In this document: positions 27,702 to 36,592 of the stretch, piece after piece
Position numbering within the stretch: position 1 is the stretch's first letter
Layout of the letters: each line of letters begins with the position of its first letter
Source of the DNA: Ramlibacter henchirensis
GTDB taxonomy: Bacteria; Pseudomonadota; Gammaproteobacteria; Burkholderiales; Burkholderiaceae_C
Assembly: GCF_004682015.1 (NCBI RefSeq)
Contig: NZ_SMLM01000001.1
Location: 806,001-870,000, forward strand
Direction: 5' to 3'
Length of the DNA: 64,000 nucleotides
Position numbers and translations under genes: made by a program
Notes under the pieces: model-generated
What the model was told of the DNA's origin: nothing
Database searches by the model: none
What the model saw: only the letters and a program-made list of their open reading frames with translations

Positions 27702-28484
27702 GTGAGCTACAGCATCGACCTTTCCGGCCGCGTCGCCTTCGTGACGGGCGCCTCCAGCGGGCTGGGCGCCCAGTTCGCGCGCACGCTGGCGCGGGCCGGC
27801 GCCGCCGTGGTGCTGGCGTCGCGGCGGGTCGAGAAGCTCAAGGACCTGCGCGCGCAGATCGAAGGCGAGGGCGGCGACGCCCACGTGGTGCCGCTGGACG
27901 TGACCGACCTGGGCAGCATCAAGGCCGCCGTCGCGCACGCCGAAACCGAGGTGGGCTCCATCGACATCCTGGTCAACAACTCGGGCGTGAGCACGACGCA
28001 GCGCATCCAGGACGTGGGCGAGGAGGAGTACGACTTCATCTTCGACACCAACGTCAAGGGCGCCTTCTTCGTAGCGCAGGAAGTCGGCAAGCGCATGCTG
28101 GCGCGCGCCCGGGGCGCCGCGCCGGGCACCTTCACCGGCGGGCGCATCATCAACATCGCCTCGATGGCGGGCCTGAGGGTGCTGCCGCAGATCGGCGTGT
28201 ACGCGATGAGCAAGGCGGCGGTGGTGCAGATGACCAAGGCGCTCGCGCTGGAGTGGGGCCGCTTCGAGATCAACGTCAATGCCATCTGCCCCGGCTACAT
28301 CGACACCGAGATCAACCGGCACCACTGGTCCACCGAGCAGGGGCAAAAGCTGATCAACATGCTGCCGCGCAAGCGCCTGGGCAGCCCCGAGGACCTGGAC
28401 GCGCTCATCGTGCTGCTGGCCAGCAGCCAGAGCCACTTCATGAACGGCGCGGTGATCGCCGCCGACGACGGCTTCGGCATTTGA
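27702..28484 (+). CDS. Short-chain dehydrogenase/reductase
   Basis: A 260-residue classical SDR with cofactor motif TGASSGLGAQFA near residue 16, NNSGV, the catalytic Ser in INIASMAGL and YAMSK. The C-terminal CPGYIDTEINRHHW segment resembles SDRs in fatty-acid or 3-hydroxyacyl metabolism; substrate unknown. The GTG start is supported by AGGAG six bases upstream. The frame is open far upstream, but that lies antisense to the ETF-QO gene. Its stop overlaps a TTG of the transporter gene. Confidence 0.92.
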   Translation: MSYSIDLSGRVAFVTGASSGLGAQFARTLARAGAAVVLASRRVEKLKDLRAQIEGEGGDAHVVPLDVTDLGSIKAAVAHAETEVGSIDILVNNSGVSTTQRIQDVGEEEYDFIFDTNVKGAFFVAQEVGKRMLARARGAAPGTFTGGRIINIASMAGLRVLPQIGVYAMSKAAVVQMTKALALEWGRFEINVNAICPGYIDTEINRHHWSTEQGQKLINMLPRKRLGSPEDLDALIVLLASSQSHFMNGAVIAADDGFGI

Positions 28485-28495
28485 CCGCCCCGCGC

Positions 28496-29383
28496 ATGCT
28501 GGCCGGCGTCGCCGCCGGCCTGGGTGCCGGCGCGCTGTGGGGCCTGGTGTTCGTCTCGCCGCGCATGGTGGGCGGCTACTCCGCGGTCGACCTCACGGCC
28601 GGCCGCTTCCTCGCCTACGGCGCAGTGGCCGCCGTGCTGATGCTGCTGGCGCTTCGAACGCGGCCGCTGCCCACGCCTTCGCAAGCGCTGGCCGCGCTCG
28701 GCATGAGCCTGCTCGGCTTCACCGGCTACTACCTGCTGCTGGTGCTGGCCGTGCGCGACGCCGGCACGGAAGTGCCGACGCTCGTGATCGGCACCATCCC
28801 GATCTGGGTGATGCTGCTGGGCAAGCCCGGCCACCTGCGCTGGGCCGCGCTGCTGCCCGGCCTAGCGCTCACCGCGGCGGGGCTCGCGCTGATGATGGGC
28901 GCGCCGCATAGGACGGCTGCTACCGGTGGGCACTTCTGGCGCGGCATCGCTTTCGCCCTCGCATCGCTGGCCTGCTGGACCGCCTTCGCGCTGCTCAACT
29001 CGGCGTGGCTGAAGAAGCATCCGCAGGTGCAGGCCACCGAATGGGCCAACTGGCTGGGCGTGGCCACCGGCCTGGGCGCGCTGCTGTTGTGGGCGGCGGC
29101 CGGTTCATCCACGCAGCACCTCGTCTCCCAGCCGGACCGTGGCCTCTTCCTCGCGCTCGCGCTGGCCACCGGCTTCGGTTCCGCATGGCTGGCCACGATC
29201 CTGTGGAACATCGCGAGCCGCCGCCTCTCGGCCAGCCTGTGCGGGCAGCTGATCGTGAGCGAGACCCTGTTCGCGCTGCTCTATTCTTTCGCCTGGGACG
29301 GGCAGTGGCCGAGCCCCGCCCAGCTTGCCGCCTGCGTGCTCTTCACGCTGGGCATCCTGGCCTCGATCAAGGCGCACCGATGA
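28496..29383 (+). CDS. EamA-family (DMT) transporter
   Basis: The 295-residue protein has about ten hydrophobic helices in two EamA halves (GAGALWGLVFVSPRMVGGYSA in the first; GFGSAWLATILWNIASRRLSASL in the second), ending in the usual short KAHR tail. Drug/metabolite transporters of this type export amino acids or small metabolites; the substrate is unknown. ATG 28496 is used; TTG at 28481 overlaps the SDR stop (TTGA) and would add five residues. Its stop overlaps the thioesterase start. Confidence 0.9.
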   Translation: MLAGVAAGLGAGALWGLVFVSPRMVGGYSAVDLTAGRFLAYGAVAAVLMLLALRTRPLPTPSQALAALGMSLLGFTGYYLLLVLAVRDAGTEVPTLVIGTIPIWVMLLGKPGHLRWAALLPGLALTAAGLALMMGAPHRTAATGGHFWRGIAFALASLACWTAFALLNSAWLKKHPQVQATEWANWLGVATGLGALLLWAAAGSSTQHLVSQPDRGLFLALALATGFGSAWLATILWNIASRRLSASLCGQLIVSETLFALLYSFAWDGQWPSPAQLAACVLFTLGILASIKAHR

Positions 29384-29799
29384 AACTGGAACTGCCCAAG
29401 GACAAGAAGCTGGTGTACGAGATGACCATGCCGATCCGCTGGGGCGACATGGACGCGATGGGACACGTCAACAACACGCTGTACTTCCGCTACCTGGAGA
29501 CGCTGCGCATCGACTGGTTCCGCTCGCTCGATTGCGTGCCCGACCCGCGCGGCACCGGCCCGCTGGTCGTCAACGCCTTCTGCAACTTCCACAAGCAGCT
29601 GGAGTTCCCGGGCGAGATGCACCTGACGATGTACGCCAGCGATCCGGGCCGCAGCTCGTTCGAGACCTGGGCCACCATCGGCCGCACCGACGACCCCGGC
29701 ATCGTCTACGCCTCCGGCGGCGCCACCACCGTGTGGGTGGACTTCCCGGCGCAGAAGTCGGTGCCCATCCCCGACTGGTTCCGCAAGCACCTCACTTGA
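29380..29799 (+). CDS. Acyl-CoA thioesterase, hot-dog fold (4HBT/YbgC-like)
   Basis: The 139-residue product carries the 4HBT motif IRWGDMDAMGHVNNTLYFRY, with the catalytic Asp in WGDMD and the His/Asn in GHVNN. It likely hydrolyses short or medium acyl-CoA or aryl-CoA thioesters. It is coupled to the transporter by a four-base overlap, forming SDR-transporter-thioesterase, a set consistent with acyl-CoA or hydroxyacid handling (inference). Confidence 0.92.
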   Translation: MKLELPKDKKLVYEMTMPIRWGDMDAMGHVNNTLYFRYLETLRIDWFRSLDCVPDPRGTGPLVVNAFCNFHKQLEFPGEMHLTMYASDPGRSSFETWATIGRTDDPGIVYASGGATTVWVDFPAQKSVPIPDWFRKHLT

Positions 29800-30748
29800 T
29801 CGCCGGCGGCAGCGGCATGCCGCGCCGCTGCATCACGGTGCGCACGCGGTCCGGGTAGTCGGAGATGATCCCGTCCACGCCCAGCGCGATCAAGCGCTCG
29901 ATGTCGGCGGGGTCATTCACCGTCCAGGGGATCACCTTCAGGCCCAGCGAATGGGCCTGCTTGAGCTCAACGGCCGTGAGCGCCTGGAAGTTGGGCGACC
30001 ACACGTGGCCGCCTGCCGCCTTCACCATCGCCGGAATGGTTCTGTGCTCCGCGAGCGTGAAGCCCGCCGTCGCGACCGGCGAATCCAGGTTGCTGCCGCG
30101 CTCGGACTGCGTGGTGAGATAGACGGTGGGGATGCGCGGGGCTGCTTTCTGCACGGCCTGCAGCGTGCGCCAGTCGAAGCTCTGGACCATCACGCGCTCC
30201 TCCATGCCGGCGGCGCGCACCACCTTCAATAGCGCCTCCACGAAAGGCTGCGGCTCCGGCGTGTTGGCCGGGTTGCGCAGGTCCATCTTGGTCTCGATGT
30301 CGAACCGCACATGGCCGGCGCCGAGCTTCTTCACCAGCTCGAACACCGAGGCCAGTGTCGGCATGCGCGTTCCATCGACCGGCTGCTGCCGCGAGAAGGT
30401 GTTCGCGTACGCGCTGCCGGGCCGCAGCCGGCCGACGTCGTAGGCCTGCAGCTGCGCATGCGTGAGTTCGCGGATCGCCAGCGGCGTGGTGATCCACTGG
30501 CCGTCGGGTCCGCGCACGAGATCGGGATTGAGCACCGGGTCGTGCGACACCACCACCACGCCGTCGGCCGTGATGCCGACGTCCATCTCCAGTGTCGTCA
30601 CGCCGATGCGCAGTGCGCGCTCGAACGCCGGCAGCGTGTTCTCCGGCAGCAGCCCGCGCGCGCCGCGGTGGCCTTGCAGGTCGAAGGCGTTCGCGGAGAA
30701 GGCGAGGGCGGCGAGCGAGAAGGCGAGCAGGCGACGCAGGGTGGTCAT
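29792..30748 (-). CDS. Glycerophosphodiester phosphodiesterase, exported
   Basis: The 318-residue protein starts with a signal peptide (LRRLLAFSLAALAFSANAF). GDPD active-site motifs follow: GHRGARGLLPENTLPAF (His/Arg/Glu), TTLEMDVGITADGVVVVSHDP (Glu, Asp and the second His), then WTVNDPADIERLIALGVDG near the end. It releases glycerol-3-phosphate from glycerophosphodiesters in the periplasm (GlpQ-like). It overlaps the end of the convergent thioesterase gene by eight bases. Confidence 0.95.
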   Translation of the reverse strand: MTTLRRLLAFSLAALAFSANAFDLQGHRGARGLLPENTLPAFERALRIGVTTLEMDVGITADGVVVVSHDPVLNPDLVRGPDGQWITTPLAIRELTHAQLQAYDVGRLRPGSAYANTFSRQQPVDGTRMPTLASVFELVKKLGAGHVRFDIETKMDLRNPANTPEPQPFVEALLKVVRAAGMEERVMVQSFDWRTLQAVQKAAPRIPTVYLTTQSERGSNLDSPVATAGFTLAEHRTIPAMVKAAGGHVWSPNFQALTAVELKQAHSLGLKVIPWTVNDPADIERLIALGVDGIISDYPDRVRTVMQRRGMPLPPAIK

Positions 30749-30800
30749 GGCGGGGGATTGTGGGTCTGTTGCGTGTCAGGTTGAGGCCCGGAGCGTCCGG

Positions 30801-30955
30801 GTCCTGGGCCGGCGGTCCGGGTACTCGTTCTCCGGCCCACCTCGCGATGAAGATGCCATCGCGATCTACGCGCCTTGGCTTGGAACGCGGCCTCACGATC
30901 CTGAAACCCCGCGCGACCGCGAATGGTCCCTGCGCCCGGGTACCCAGACCACCGT
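30801..30955 (+). repeat. Long inverted repeat, left arm
   Basis: About 155 bases, matching the reverse complement of 31032-31187. Conserved blocks are CTGGGCCGGCGG..., TTCTCCGG-CCACCTCGCG plus ATGAAGA, GGCTTGGAAC, and CGCGCGACCGCGAATGGTCC followed by CTGCGCCCGG. Between the blocks the arms differ. Confidence 0.8.
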
Positions 30956-31031
30956 CCCAGCGAGTCATTGCGCCCCGAGTGGGCACTGCGCTTGATCAGC
31001 CCTGCGGAAAACCAGCGCCCAACCTGATGAG

Positions 31032-31187
31032 GCCGGTGGTTCGGGTGTCCGGGCGCAGGGACCATTCGCGGTCGCGCGGAGCCGCAGTCACGCATGGCGG
31101 TGTTCCAAGCCGAGGCGCGAGGATTGCCAACAGCTTCTTCATCGCGAGGTGGACCGGAGAACGGACACCCGGGCCGCCGGCCTGGGG
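31032..31187 (-). repeat. Long inverted repeat, right arm
   Basis: Reverse-complement partner of 30801-30955. Strong identity at both ends and a diverged middle (about 60 bases after ATGAAGA) suggest an old duplicated element, not a recent assembly copy. Confidence 0.8.
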
Positions 31188-31224
31188 CGCGCGACTCATG
31201 CGGCGCTGCGCGCGACTCATGCGG
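31187..31224. repeat. Pair of 17-bp direct repeats
   Basis: GCGCGCGACTCATGCGG occurs at 31187-31203 and 31208-31224, directly at the outer edge of the right arm of the long inverted repeat. Confidence 0.8.
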
Positions 31225-31300
31225 TCGTGACCAGTGCGCGACACCTGCTACCGGGGCTTCCCCGATGCCGCGGACCCCGGCCAAAGGTAGGCTGTGCCGC

Positions 31301-33022
31301 ATGTCCGTTCCCGCCACAGCCGGCCCCCAGCGCCCGCACCACGCCGTCTGGCCCAAGCGCCTGCCGCATTCCCTCACCCCGCCCCAGACCTCGCTGTGGG
31401 AGAACCTGGCCATCAGCGCCCGCCGGTACCCCAACAAGCCCGGCGTCGTGTTCTTCGGCCGCACCTACACCTATCCCGAGCTGGTGGGCATGGCCGAGCG
31501 CCTGGCCGCGCGCCTGCATGCGATGGGCGTGCGCAAGGGCGACCGGGTGGTGCTGGACATGCAGAACTGCCCGCAGCTGATCGTGGCGCACTTCGCCATC
31601 CTGCGCGCGAATGCCGTCGTCGTTCCCGTGAACCCGATGAACCGCGCCGAGGAGCTGAAGCACTACATCCTCGATCCCGATGCGAAGGTCGCCATCGCCA
31701 CCGCGGACGTGGCGGGCGAGATCGCGAAGGCCGACGCGCAGCTCGAACCGCGGCAGCGCCTCGAGCACCTGATCGTCACCCGCTACACCGACGCGTTCGA
31801 TGCGACCGACAGTGCCAACGTGCCGCCCGCCGCCTGGAACGACTGGCTGCTTGCGCGACATCCGCTGCCGCAGCTCGCCGGCGGCAGCGTGATGGACTGG
31901 AACGATGCGCTGGCCAACGACCTGCCCCTGCCCGTGCCCGCGGTCGGCCCCGAAGACCTGGCCGTCCTGCCCTACACCAGCGGCACCACCGGCCTGCCCA
32001 AGGGCTGCATGCATCCGCACCGCAGCCTGATGCACAACGCGGCGGCCAGCGCGGCCTGGGGCAATGCCACCGCCGAGAACGTCACGCTGCTGGTCGTGCC
32101 CATGTTCCACATCACGGGCATGGTGAGCGTGATGCATTCGTCGGTCTACGTCGGCGCGACGATCGTGTTGATGCCGCGCTGGGACCGGGAACTGGCCGGC
32201 CGCCTCATCTCGCGCTGGAAGGTGACCACCTGGACCAACATCCCAACGATGGTCATCGACCTGCTGGGCAGCCCGAACTTCGACCACTACGACCTGTCCA
32301 GCCTGGTCCACATCGGCGGCGGCGGCGCCGCCATGCCGCAGGCGGTGGCGCAGCGGCTGCTGGAGCAGTTCGGCCTGCGCTACGTCGAGGGCTACGGCCT
32401 GACCGAGACCGCCGCGCCCTCGCACACCAACCCGCCCGATGCGCCCAAGCAGCAGTGCCTGGGCGTGCCCTTCCTCAGCTGCGATGCGCGCGTGGTCGAC
32501 CCCGAGACGCTGCGCGAACTGGCGCCCGGCGAGCAGGGCGAGATCATCGTGCACGGCCCGATGGTGTTCAACGGCTACTGGAAGCGCCCCGACGCCACGG
32601 CCGCGGCCTTCATCGAGCTGGACGGCAAGCGCTTCTTCCGCACCGGCGACCTCGGCCGCATGGACGAGCAGGGCTACTTCTTCCTCACCGACCGGCTGAA
32701 GCGGATGATCAACGCCAGCGGCTTCAAGGTCTGGCCCGCCGAGGTCGAGGCGCTGATGTTCCGCCACCCGGCCATCCAGGAAGCCTGCGTGATCTCGGCA
32801 CGGGACGAGTACCGCGGCGAGACGGTGAAGGCGGTGGTCGTGCTTCGCGCCTCGCACAAGGGTCAGGTGAGCGAGCAGGACATCATCGACTGGTGCCGCG
32901 CCAACATGGCCGTCTACAAGGTGCCCCGCATCGTGCAGTTCGCCGACGCGCTGCCGCGCAGCGGCAGCGGCAAGGTGATGTGGCGCACCTTGCAGGAGGC
33001 GGAGGCGCGCAGCGGGGGCTGA
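31301..33022 (+). CDS. Long-chain fatty acid/acyl-CoA ligase (AMP-forming)
   Basis: The 573-residue ANL-superfamily enzyme activates a carboxylate with ATP and joins it to CoA. The P-loop YTSGTTGLPKG lies near residue 225, then YGLTETAA, the ATP-binding RTGDLGRMDE, and the C-terminal hinge region DRLKRMINASG; the final catalytic Lys is in SGSGKVMW. The chain length is medium to long by similarity only. ATG 31301 follows a TAGGCT-like -10 with no Shine-Dalgarno. The upstream open frame runs into the repeat region and is not used. Confidence 0.93.
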   Translation: MSVPATAGPQRPHHAVWPKRLPHSLTPPQTSLWENLAISARRYPNKPGVVFFGRTYTYPELVGMAERLAARLHAMGVRKGDRVVLDMQNCPQLIVAHFAILRANAVVVPVNPMNRAEELKHYILDPDAKVAIATADVAGEIAKADAQLEPRQRLEHLIVTRYTDAFDATDSANVPPAAWNDWLLARHPLPQLAGGSVMDWNDALANDLPLPVPAVGPEDLAVLPYTSGTTGLPKGCMHPHRSLMHNAAASAAWGNATAENVTLLVVPMFHITGMVSVMHSSVYVGATIVLMPRWDRELAGRLISRWKVTTWTNIPTMVIDLLGSPNFDHYDLSSLVHIGGGGAAMPQAVAQRLLEQFGLRYVEGYGLTETAAPSHTNPPDAPKQQCLGVPFLSCDARVVDPETLRELAPGEQGEIIVHGPMVFNGYWKRPDATAAAFIELDGKRFFRTGDLGRMDEQGYFFLTDRLKRMINASGFKVWPAEVEALMFRHPAIQEACVISARDEYRGETVKAVVVLRASHKGQVSEQDIIDWCRANMAVYKVPRIVQFADALPRSGSGKVMWRTLQEAEARSGG

Positions 33023-33064
33023 GCGCAAGCGGACTGCCGGGCATGCGGCTTGCCGCCGCTGGGC

Positions 33065-33304
33065 ATGAGCACTCCCACACCGGCCCACGAGAAGTTCGTC
33101 CAGAACTGCACGCGAGAGCGCAACGAGCAGGCGCCGCTCGGCCCCGAGCCCAGCTACGACGACGTGCTCGACGTCGGCGTCGAGTACACGTTTCCGGCCA
33201 GCGACCCGGTGTCCGTCGACAGCAGCGCCGGTCACGCCGAGAAGCGCGAGGCCGCTTCCGCCCCGGATTCCGCGGCCGGTGAGGTCTGGCTTCAGCGGCC
33301 CTGA
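33065..33304 (+). CDS. Small protein with YTFPASDPVSV motif
   Basis: This 79-residue hydrophilic protein has no signal or membrane segment. Its centre carries VGVEYTFPASDPVSV, a motif I recognise in many small uncharacterised proteobacterial proteins (FPASDPP type). The rest is low complexity and acidic. The ATG at 33065 is 42 bases after the ligase stop. Function unknown; its last 13 bases overlap the convergent membrane-protein gene. Confidence 0.65.
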   Translation: MSTPTPAHEKFVQNCTRERNEQAPLGPEPSYDDVLDVGVEYTFPASDPVSVDSSAGHAEKREAASAPDSAAGEVWLQRP

Positions 33305-33771
33305 GCCCGCCGCACGGCCAGGCAGCCGAGCGCCAGGCCCAGGGCGAACGCGCCGTAAGTCGTCGTGATCGCGCCGCGCGATAACCGGTGCTGGAACCCC
33401 GGCGTCAGGCGCTCGGGCGTCAGCTTCAGGTCGACCAGCGCCGCCACGGCACCGGTCACGCCGGCCGCCGCGAGGCCCGGCAGCGGCCGGGCCGGCAAGC
33501 GGGTGCGGCTGAGCACCGCGGCATGGAGCGCGGCCCAGAACGTGGCCGCGCAATGGTGGACCAGGTAGCCGGTGAGCGTGTGCCGGCCGTCCGGCCCATC
33601 GGCGTCGAGCGCCTCACCCGTGCCCCAGATCCATTGGCTCGGCGCGTTGATGGGTGCGGCGGCGCTCGGCGTCTCGCGGCGCCCGGCCCACGCGAGCACC
33701 GCGGCCGACAGGATGCTCGCCAGTGCGCCGCCGACGGCGGCCTCGTTCAAGGTGTTCGACCAACGACTCAT
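33292..33771 (-). CDS. Uncharacterised small membrane protein
   Basis: The 159-residue product has about four hydrophobic segments (GGALASILSAAVLAWAG; AATFWAALHAAVL; AAGVTGAVAALVDL; TTYGAFALGLALGCLAVRR) joined by short polar loops. I do not recognise a named family; similar proteins occur in Burkholderiales. The frame continues above 33771, but ATG 33771 begins with a typical MSRWSNTLNE lead. Transcribed away from the fusion gene. Confidence 0.65.
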   Translation of the reverse strand: MSRWSNTLNEAAVGGALASILSAAVLAWAGRRETPSAAAPINAPSQWIWGTGEALDADGPDGRHTLTGYLVHHCAATFWAALHAAVLSRTRLPARPLPGLAAAGVTGAVAALVDLKLTPERLTPGFQHRLSRGAITTTYGAFALGLALGCLAVRRAQGR

Positions 33772-33872
33772 GCGTTGCAGTCTAGGTGCGCCGGGCCGAC
33801 GGCGCGGCCCGGCATTGCAACTTGCAACGGCGCGGCCCCTGCGCGAGACCCGTTGCCCCATCATCGGGCGCC

Positions 33873-35165
33873 ATGCGAGTCCTGCTCACCGGCGCCACCG
33901 GCCTGATCGGCGGCGCCATCGCGCGCACCCTGATCCAGCGAGGCCACGAGGTGGTCTGCGCGGTGCGCGACCCGTCCCGGCTGCAGCTCGGCCCGCGCGC
34001 TCGTGCACTGCAGGTCGACCTGTCCGCGGCGCCGGATGCGGACTGGTGGTACCCGCAGCTCGACGGCGTCGAGGCCGTGGTCAATGCGGTCGGCATCCTG
34101 CGCGAGACGGCAGGCCAGTCGTTCGACGCGCTGCACCACCGCGCGCCGGCCGAGCTGTTCCTGGCCTGCGCCAACTCGACCGTTCGCTGCGTGGTGCAGA
34201 TCTCGGCGCTCGGCGCCGACGCGCGGGCGCAGACGGGCTACCACCTGAGCAAGCGCGCGGCGGACGACGTGCTGCGCGGACTGCCGTTGCGCGGCGCGGT
34301 GGTCCAGCCCTCGCTGGTGTTCTCGCCCGAAGGCGCCAGCAGCGCGCTGTTCCTTGGCCTTGCGACAGCGCCCCTGCTCATGCTTCCGGCCGGCGGCGCG
34401 ATGCAGGTGCAGCCGGTGCACCTGGACGACGTGGTCGACGGCGTGGTCGCGCTGGTGGAGGACCCGCCGCCGACCATGACCACGCTGGCGTTCGTCGGCC
34501 CGCAGCCGATCCCGTTGCGGGTCTACCTCGCGGGCCTGCGCAGCCAGCTGGGGCTGGGTCGCGAGCAGTGGGTGCTGCCCATGCCGGAGGCGCTGTTCCG
34601 CGCGGGCGCCAGGATCGCGGGCCGCGTGCCGGGCAGCCCGCTCGACACCGACACGGCGGCGATGCTGTTGGCCGGCAACGTGGCCCCGGCGGAGGACTTC
34701 GCACGGCTGCTGGCGCGGCGTCCGCGCGACCCTTCGGCGTTCGTGCCACCCGCGCTCGCGCCGGCGCTGCGCGCCCGGGCGGCCCTGGGGTGGACGCTGC
34801 CCCTGCTGCGACTGGCGCTGGCGTTCCTGTGGCTGTGGACTGCGCTCGTCTCGTTCGGGCTCTACCCGGTGGAGGACAGCCGCGAGCTGCTCGCGCAGGT
34901 GGGCCTGCGCGGCGGCTGGGCCACGCTCGCCCTGTATGGCGCCGCGGCCCTGGACCTCGCGCTGGGTGTCTTCACCTTGTGGGCGCCGGCGCGCTGGCGA
35001 TGGTGGGTGTGGCCCGCGCAGCTGGCCCTGATCGCCGGCTACACGCTGTTGATCACGCTTTTCCTGCCCGGATACTGGCTGCATCCCTACGGGCCGATCA
35101 GCAAGAACCTGCCCATCATGGCTGTCATCGCGCTGCTGTGGGCCCTGGAGCCGCGGCGCCGCTGA
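33873..35165 (+). CDS. NAD(P)-binding epimerase-like domain fused to DoxX-like membrane domain
   Basis: The 430-residue protein has a Rossmann domain (residues 1-295) starting VLLTGATGLIGGAIARTL, of the extended/atypical SDR kind, and YHLSKRAADD near residue 128 in place of a classical YxxxK. From about residue 305 four hydrophobic helices follow (LLRLALAFLWLWTALVSFGLYP, ALDLALGVFTLW, ALIAGYTLLITLFLPGYW, IMAVIALLWAL), matching DoxX-like/DUF4345-type domains. Such fusions are known but uncharacterised. Heads a three-gene unit with DUF2269 and a TrxB-like flavoprotein. Confidence 0.87.
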   Translation: MRVLLTGATGLIGGAIARTLIQRGHEVVCAVRDPSRLQLGPRARALQVDLSAAPDADWWYPQLDGVEAVVNAVGILRETAGQSFDALHHRAPAELFLACANSTVRCVVQISALGADARAQTGYHLSKRAADDVLRGLPLRGAVVQPSLVFSPEGASSALFLGLATAPLLMLPAGGAMQVQPVHLDDVVDGVVALVEDPPPTMTTLAFVGPQPIPLRVYLAGLRSQLGLGREQWVLPMPEALFRAGARIAGRVPGSPLDTDTAAMLLAGNVAPAEDFARLLARRPRDPSAFVPPALAPALRARAALGWTLPLLRLALAFLWLWTALVSFGLYPVEDSRELLAQVGLRGGWATLALYGAAALDLALGVFTLWAPARWRWWVWPAQLALIAGYTLLITLFLPGYWLHPYGPISKNLPIMAVIALLWALEPRRR

Positions 35166-35169
35166 CGCG

Positions 35170-35646
35170 ATGGACTACCTCACGCTCAAATGGCTGCACA
35201 TCCTGACCTCGACCGTGCTGTTCGGCACGGGCATCGGCTCGGCCTTCTACCTGCTGGTGGCGACCCTCGGCCGCGACGCCCGCACGGTCGCCGCGATCAG
35301 CGGATTCGTCGTGGTGGCCGACTGGCTCTTCACGGCCACGACCGTCGTCCTGCAACCGCTGACCGGCTGGCTGATGGTGCGCAGCGCGGGCATGCCCTGG
35401 GACCAGCCCTGGCTTTCCTGGTCCATCGGCCTGTACGTGCTGGCCGTCGCCTGCTGGCTGCCGGTGGTGCGGATCCAGTACCGCCTGCGCGACGAGGCGC
35501 GCCTGTGCGCGGGTTCGGGCGACTCGCTTTCGCGGACGTACTGGCGGATGTTCACTGCCTGGGTGGTGCTGGGATTCGTCGCCTTCTTCGCCTTCCTCGC
35601 GATCTTCTGGCTGATGGTGGCCAAGCGGGTGCCGTGGGCGGGCTGA
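35170..35646 (+). CDS. DUF2269 integral membrane protein
   Basis: The 158-residue protein has four hydrophobic helices. It starts [24 protein letters not shown] with the conserved histidine (LKWLHI) of the DUF2269 family, which resembles haem or copper membrane proteins of the CopD/YkoY-like fold. It starts four bases after the fusion gene's stop; the SDR-DoxX / DUF2269 pair is a recurrent neighbour set in proteobacteria. Function unknown. Confidence 0.88.
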   Translation: MDYLTLKWLHILTSTVLFGTGIGSAFYLLVATLGRDARTVAAISGFVVVADWLFTATTVVLQPLTGWLMVRSAGMPWDQPWLSWSIGLYVLAVACWLPVVRIQYRLRDEARLCAGSGDSLSRTYWRMFTAWVVLGFVAFFAFLAIFWLMVAKRVPWAG

Positions 35647-35650
35647 CGCG

Positions 35651-36544
35651 ATGAAGGAGGAGCTGCTCGACTGCCTGGTCATCGGCGGCGGCCCGGCGGG
35701 CCTCACCGCTTCGATCTACCTGGCGCGGTTCAAGCGCCGCGTCCTGGTGGTGGATGCGGGCGCGAGCCGGCTCCACTGGATTCCGCGATCGCGCAACGTG
35801 CCGGGTTTTCCGGACGGCATCGAGGGCCGCGAGCTGCTCGAGCGCATGCGTGAACACGCCGCGCGCTACGACGTCCCGGTGGTGCAAGCTTGCGTGCAAT
35901 CGCTCGCAGGGCGCGACGGCGGGTTCGAAGCGCGCCTCGAAGGCCGCGTGCTGCGCGCGCGCAAGCTGCTGCTGGCCACGGGCGCCAGGGACGTCACGCC
36001 CGAACTGCCGGGGCTGGAGCCCGGTCTGGCCGCCGGCAACGTGCGCTACTGCCCGGTGTGCGACGGCTTCGAGACGCAGCGCAAGCGCGTGGCGGTGCTG
36101 GGCAAGGAGGTCCACGGCCTGCGCGAATCGCTCTTCGTCGCGGGCTTCGACAACCAGGTGACCTGGCTGTCCATGGGCTCGCAGCAGGACGTGCAGCCCG
36201 AGCAGCTCACCCGCCTGCGCGACTGCGGCGTGCTGATCGCCGACCAGATGCCGCTGCACATCCGCTGCGAGCCGGGGCACGGGGTCGAGGTCGAGATGGT
36301 CGACGGCCGCAAGCTGACGTTCGACGTGCTGTATCCGGCACTGGGGCTGACGCACGCGTCGGAGCTGGCGATCTCGATGGGCGCGAAGGCCGAGGAGGAT
36401 GGACAGCTCGTGGTCGACGATCACCTGCAGACCACGGTGCCGGGCCTCTATGCGGCCGGCGACGTGGCCGCCGGGCTGAACCAGATCAGCGTCGCGTACG
36501 GGCATGCGGCGATCGCGTCGACGGCGATCCACAACTGCCTCTGA
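35651..36544 (+). CDS. Thioredoxin-reductase-like FAD/NAD(P) oxidoreductase
   Basis: The 297-residue flavoprotein has the FAD motif [18 protein letters not shown] at residue 10, the redox motif CPVCDGFE near residue 133 (CxxC, with Val for the usual Ala) and the final [25 protein letters not shown]. The NADPH-domain glycine motif reads [10 protein letters not shown] and lacks the typical GxGxxA, so its reductant specificity may be altered. It starts four bases after DUF2269, so it probably acts with it. Confidence 0.92.
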   Translation: MKEELLDCLVIGGGPAGLTASIYLARFKRRVLVVDAGASRLHWIPRSRNVPGFPDGIEGRELLERMREHAARYDVPVVQACVQSLAGRDGGFEARLEGRVLRARKLLLATGARDVTPELPGLEPGLAAGNVRYCPVCDGFETQRKRVAVLGKEVHGLRESLFVAGFDNQVTWLSMGSQQDVQPEQLTRLRDCGVLIADQMPLHIRCEPGHGVEVEMVDGRKLTFDVLYPALGLTHASELAISMGAKAEEDGQLVVDDHLQTTVPGLYAAGDVAAGLNQISVAYGHAAIASTAIHNCL

Positions 36545-36592
36545 ACGCCCCGGCAGCGACGGGCTAGGATGGCGCTCGCCCCAGGAGCGCCC

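Larger units (their letters stand above)
30749..31300. other. Repeat-filled intergenic region of 552 bases
   Basis: No convincing gene is seen. The region is mostly a large imperfect inverted repeat (arms at about 30801-30955 and 31032-31187) with a short spacer, plus a pair of 17-base direct repeats. Open frames in it (for example 30592-31230) cut across both arms and lack ribosome-binding sites. Confidence 0.7.

Noticed and set aside
25973..28480. Very long plus-strand frame antisense to the ETF-QO gene
   Set aside because: It mirrors a clear conserved enzyme on the other strand; only its last 295 residues (EamA transporter) are real.
30592..31230. Open frame across the inverted-repeat region
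   Set aside because: It spans both arms and the spacer, begins inside GDPD antisense, and the arms differ by single-base shifts that break any common frame.
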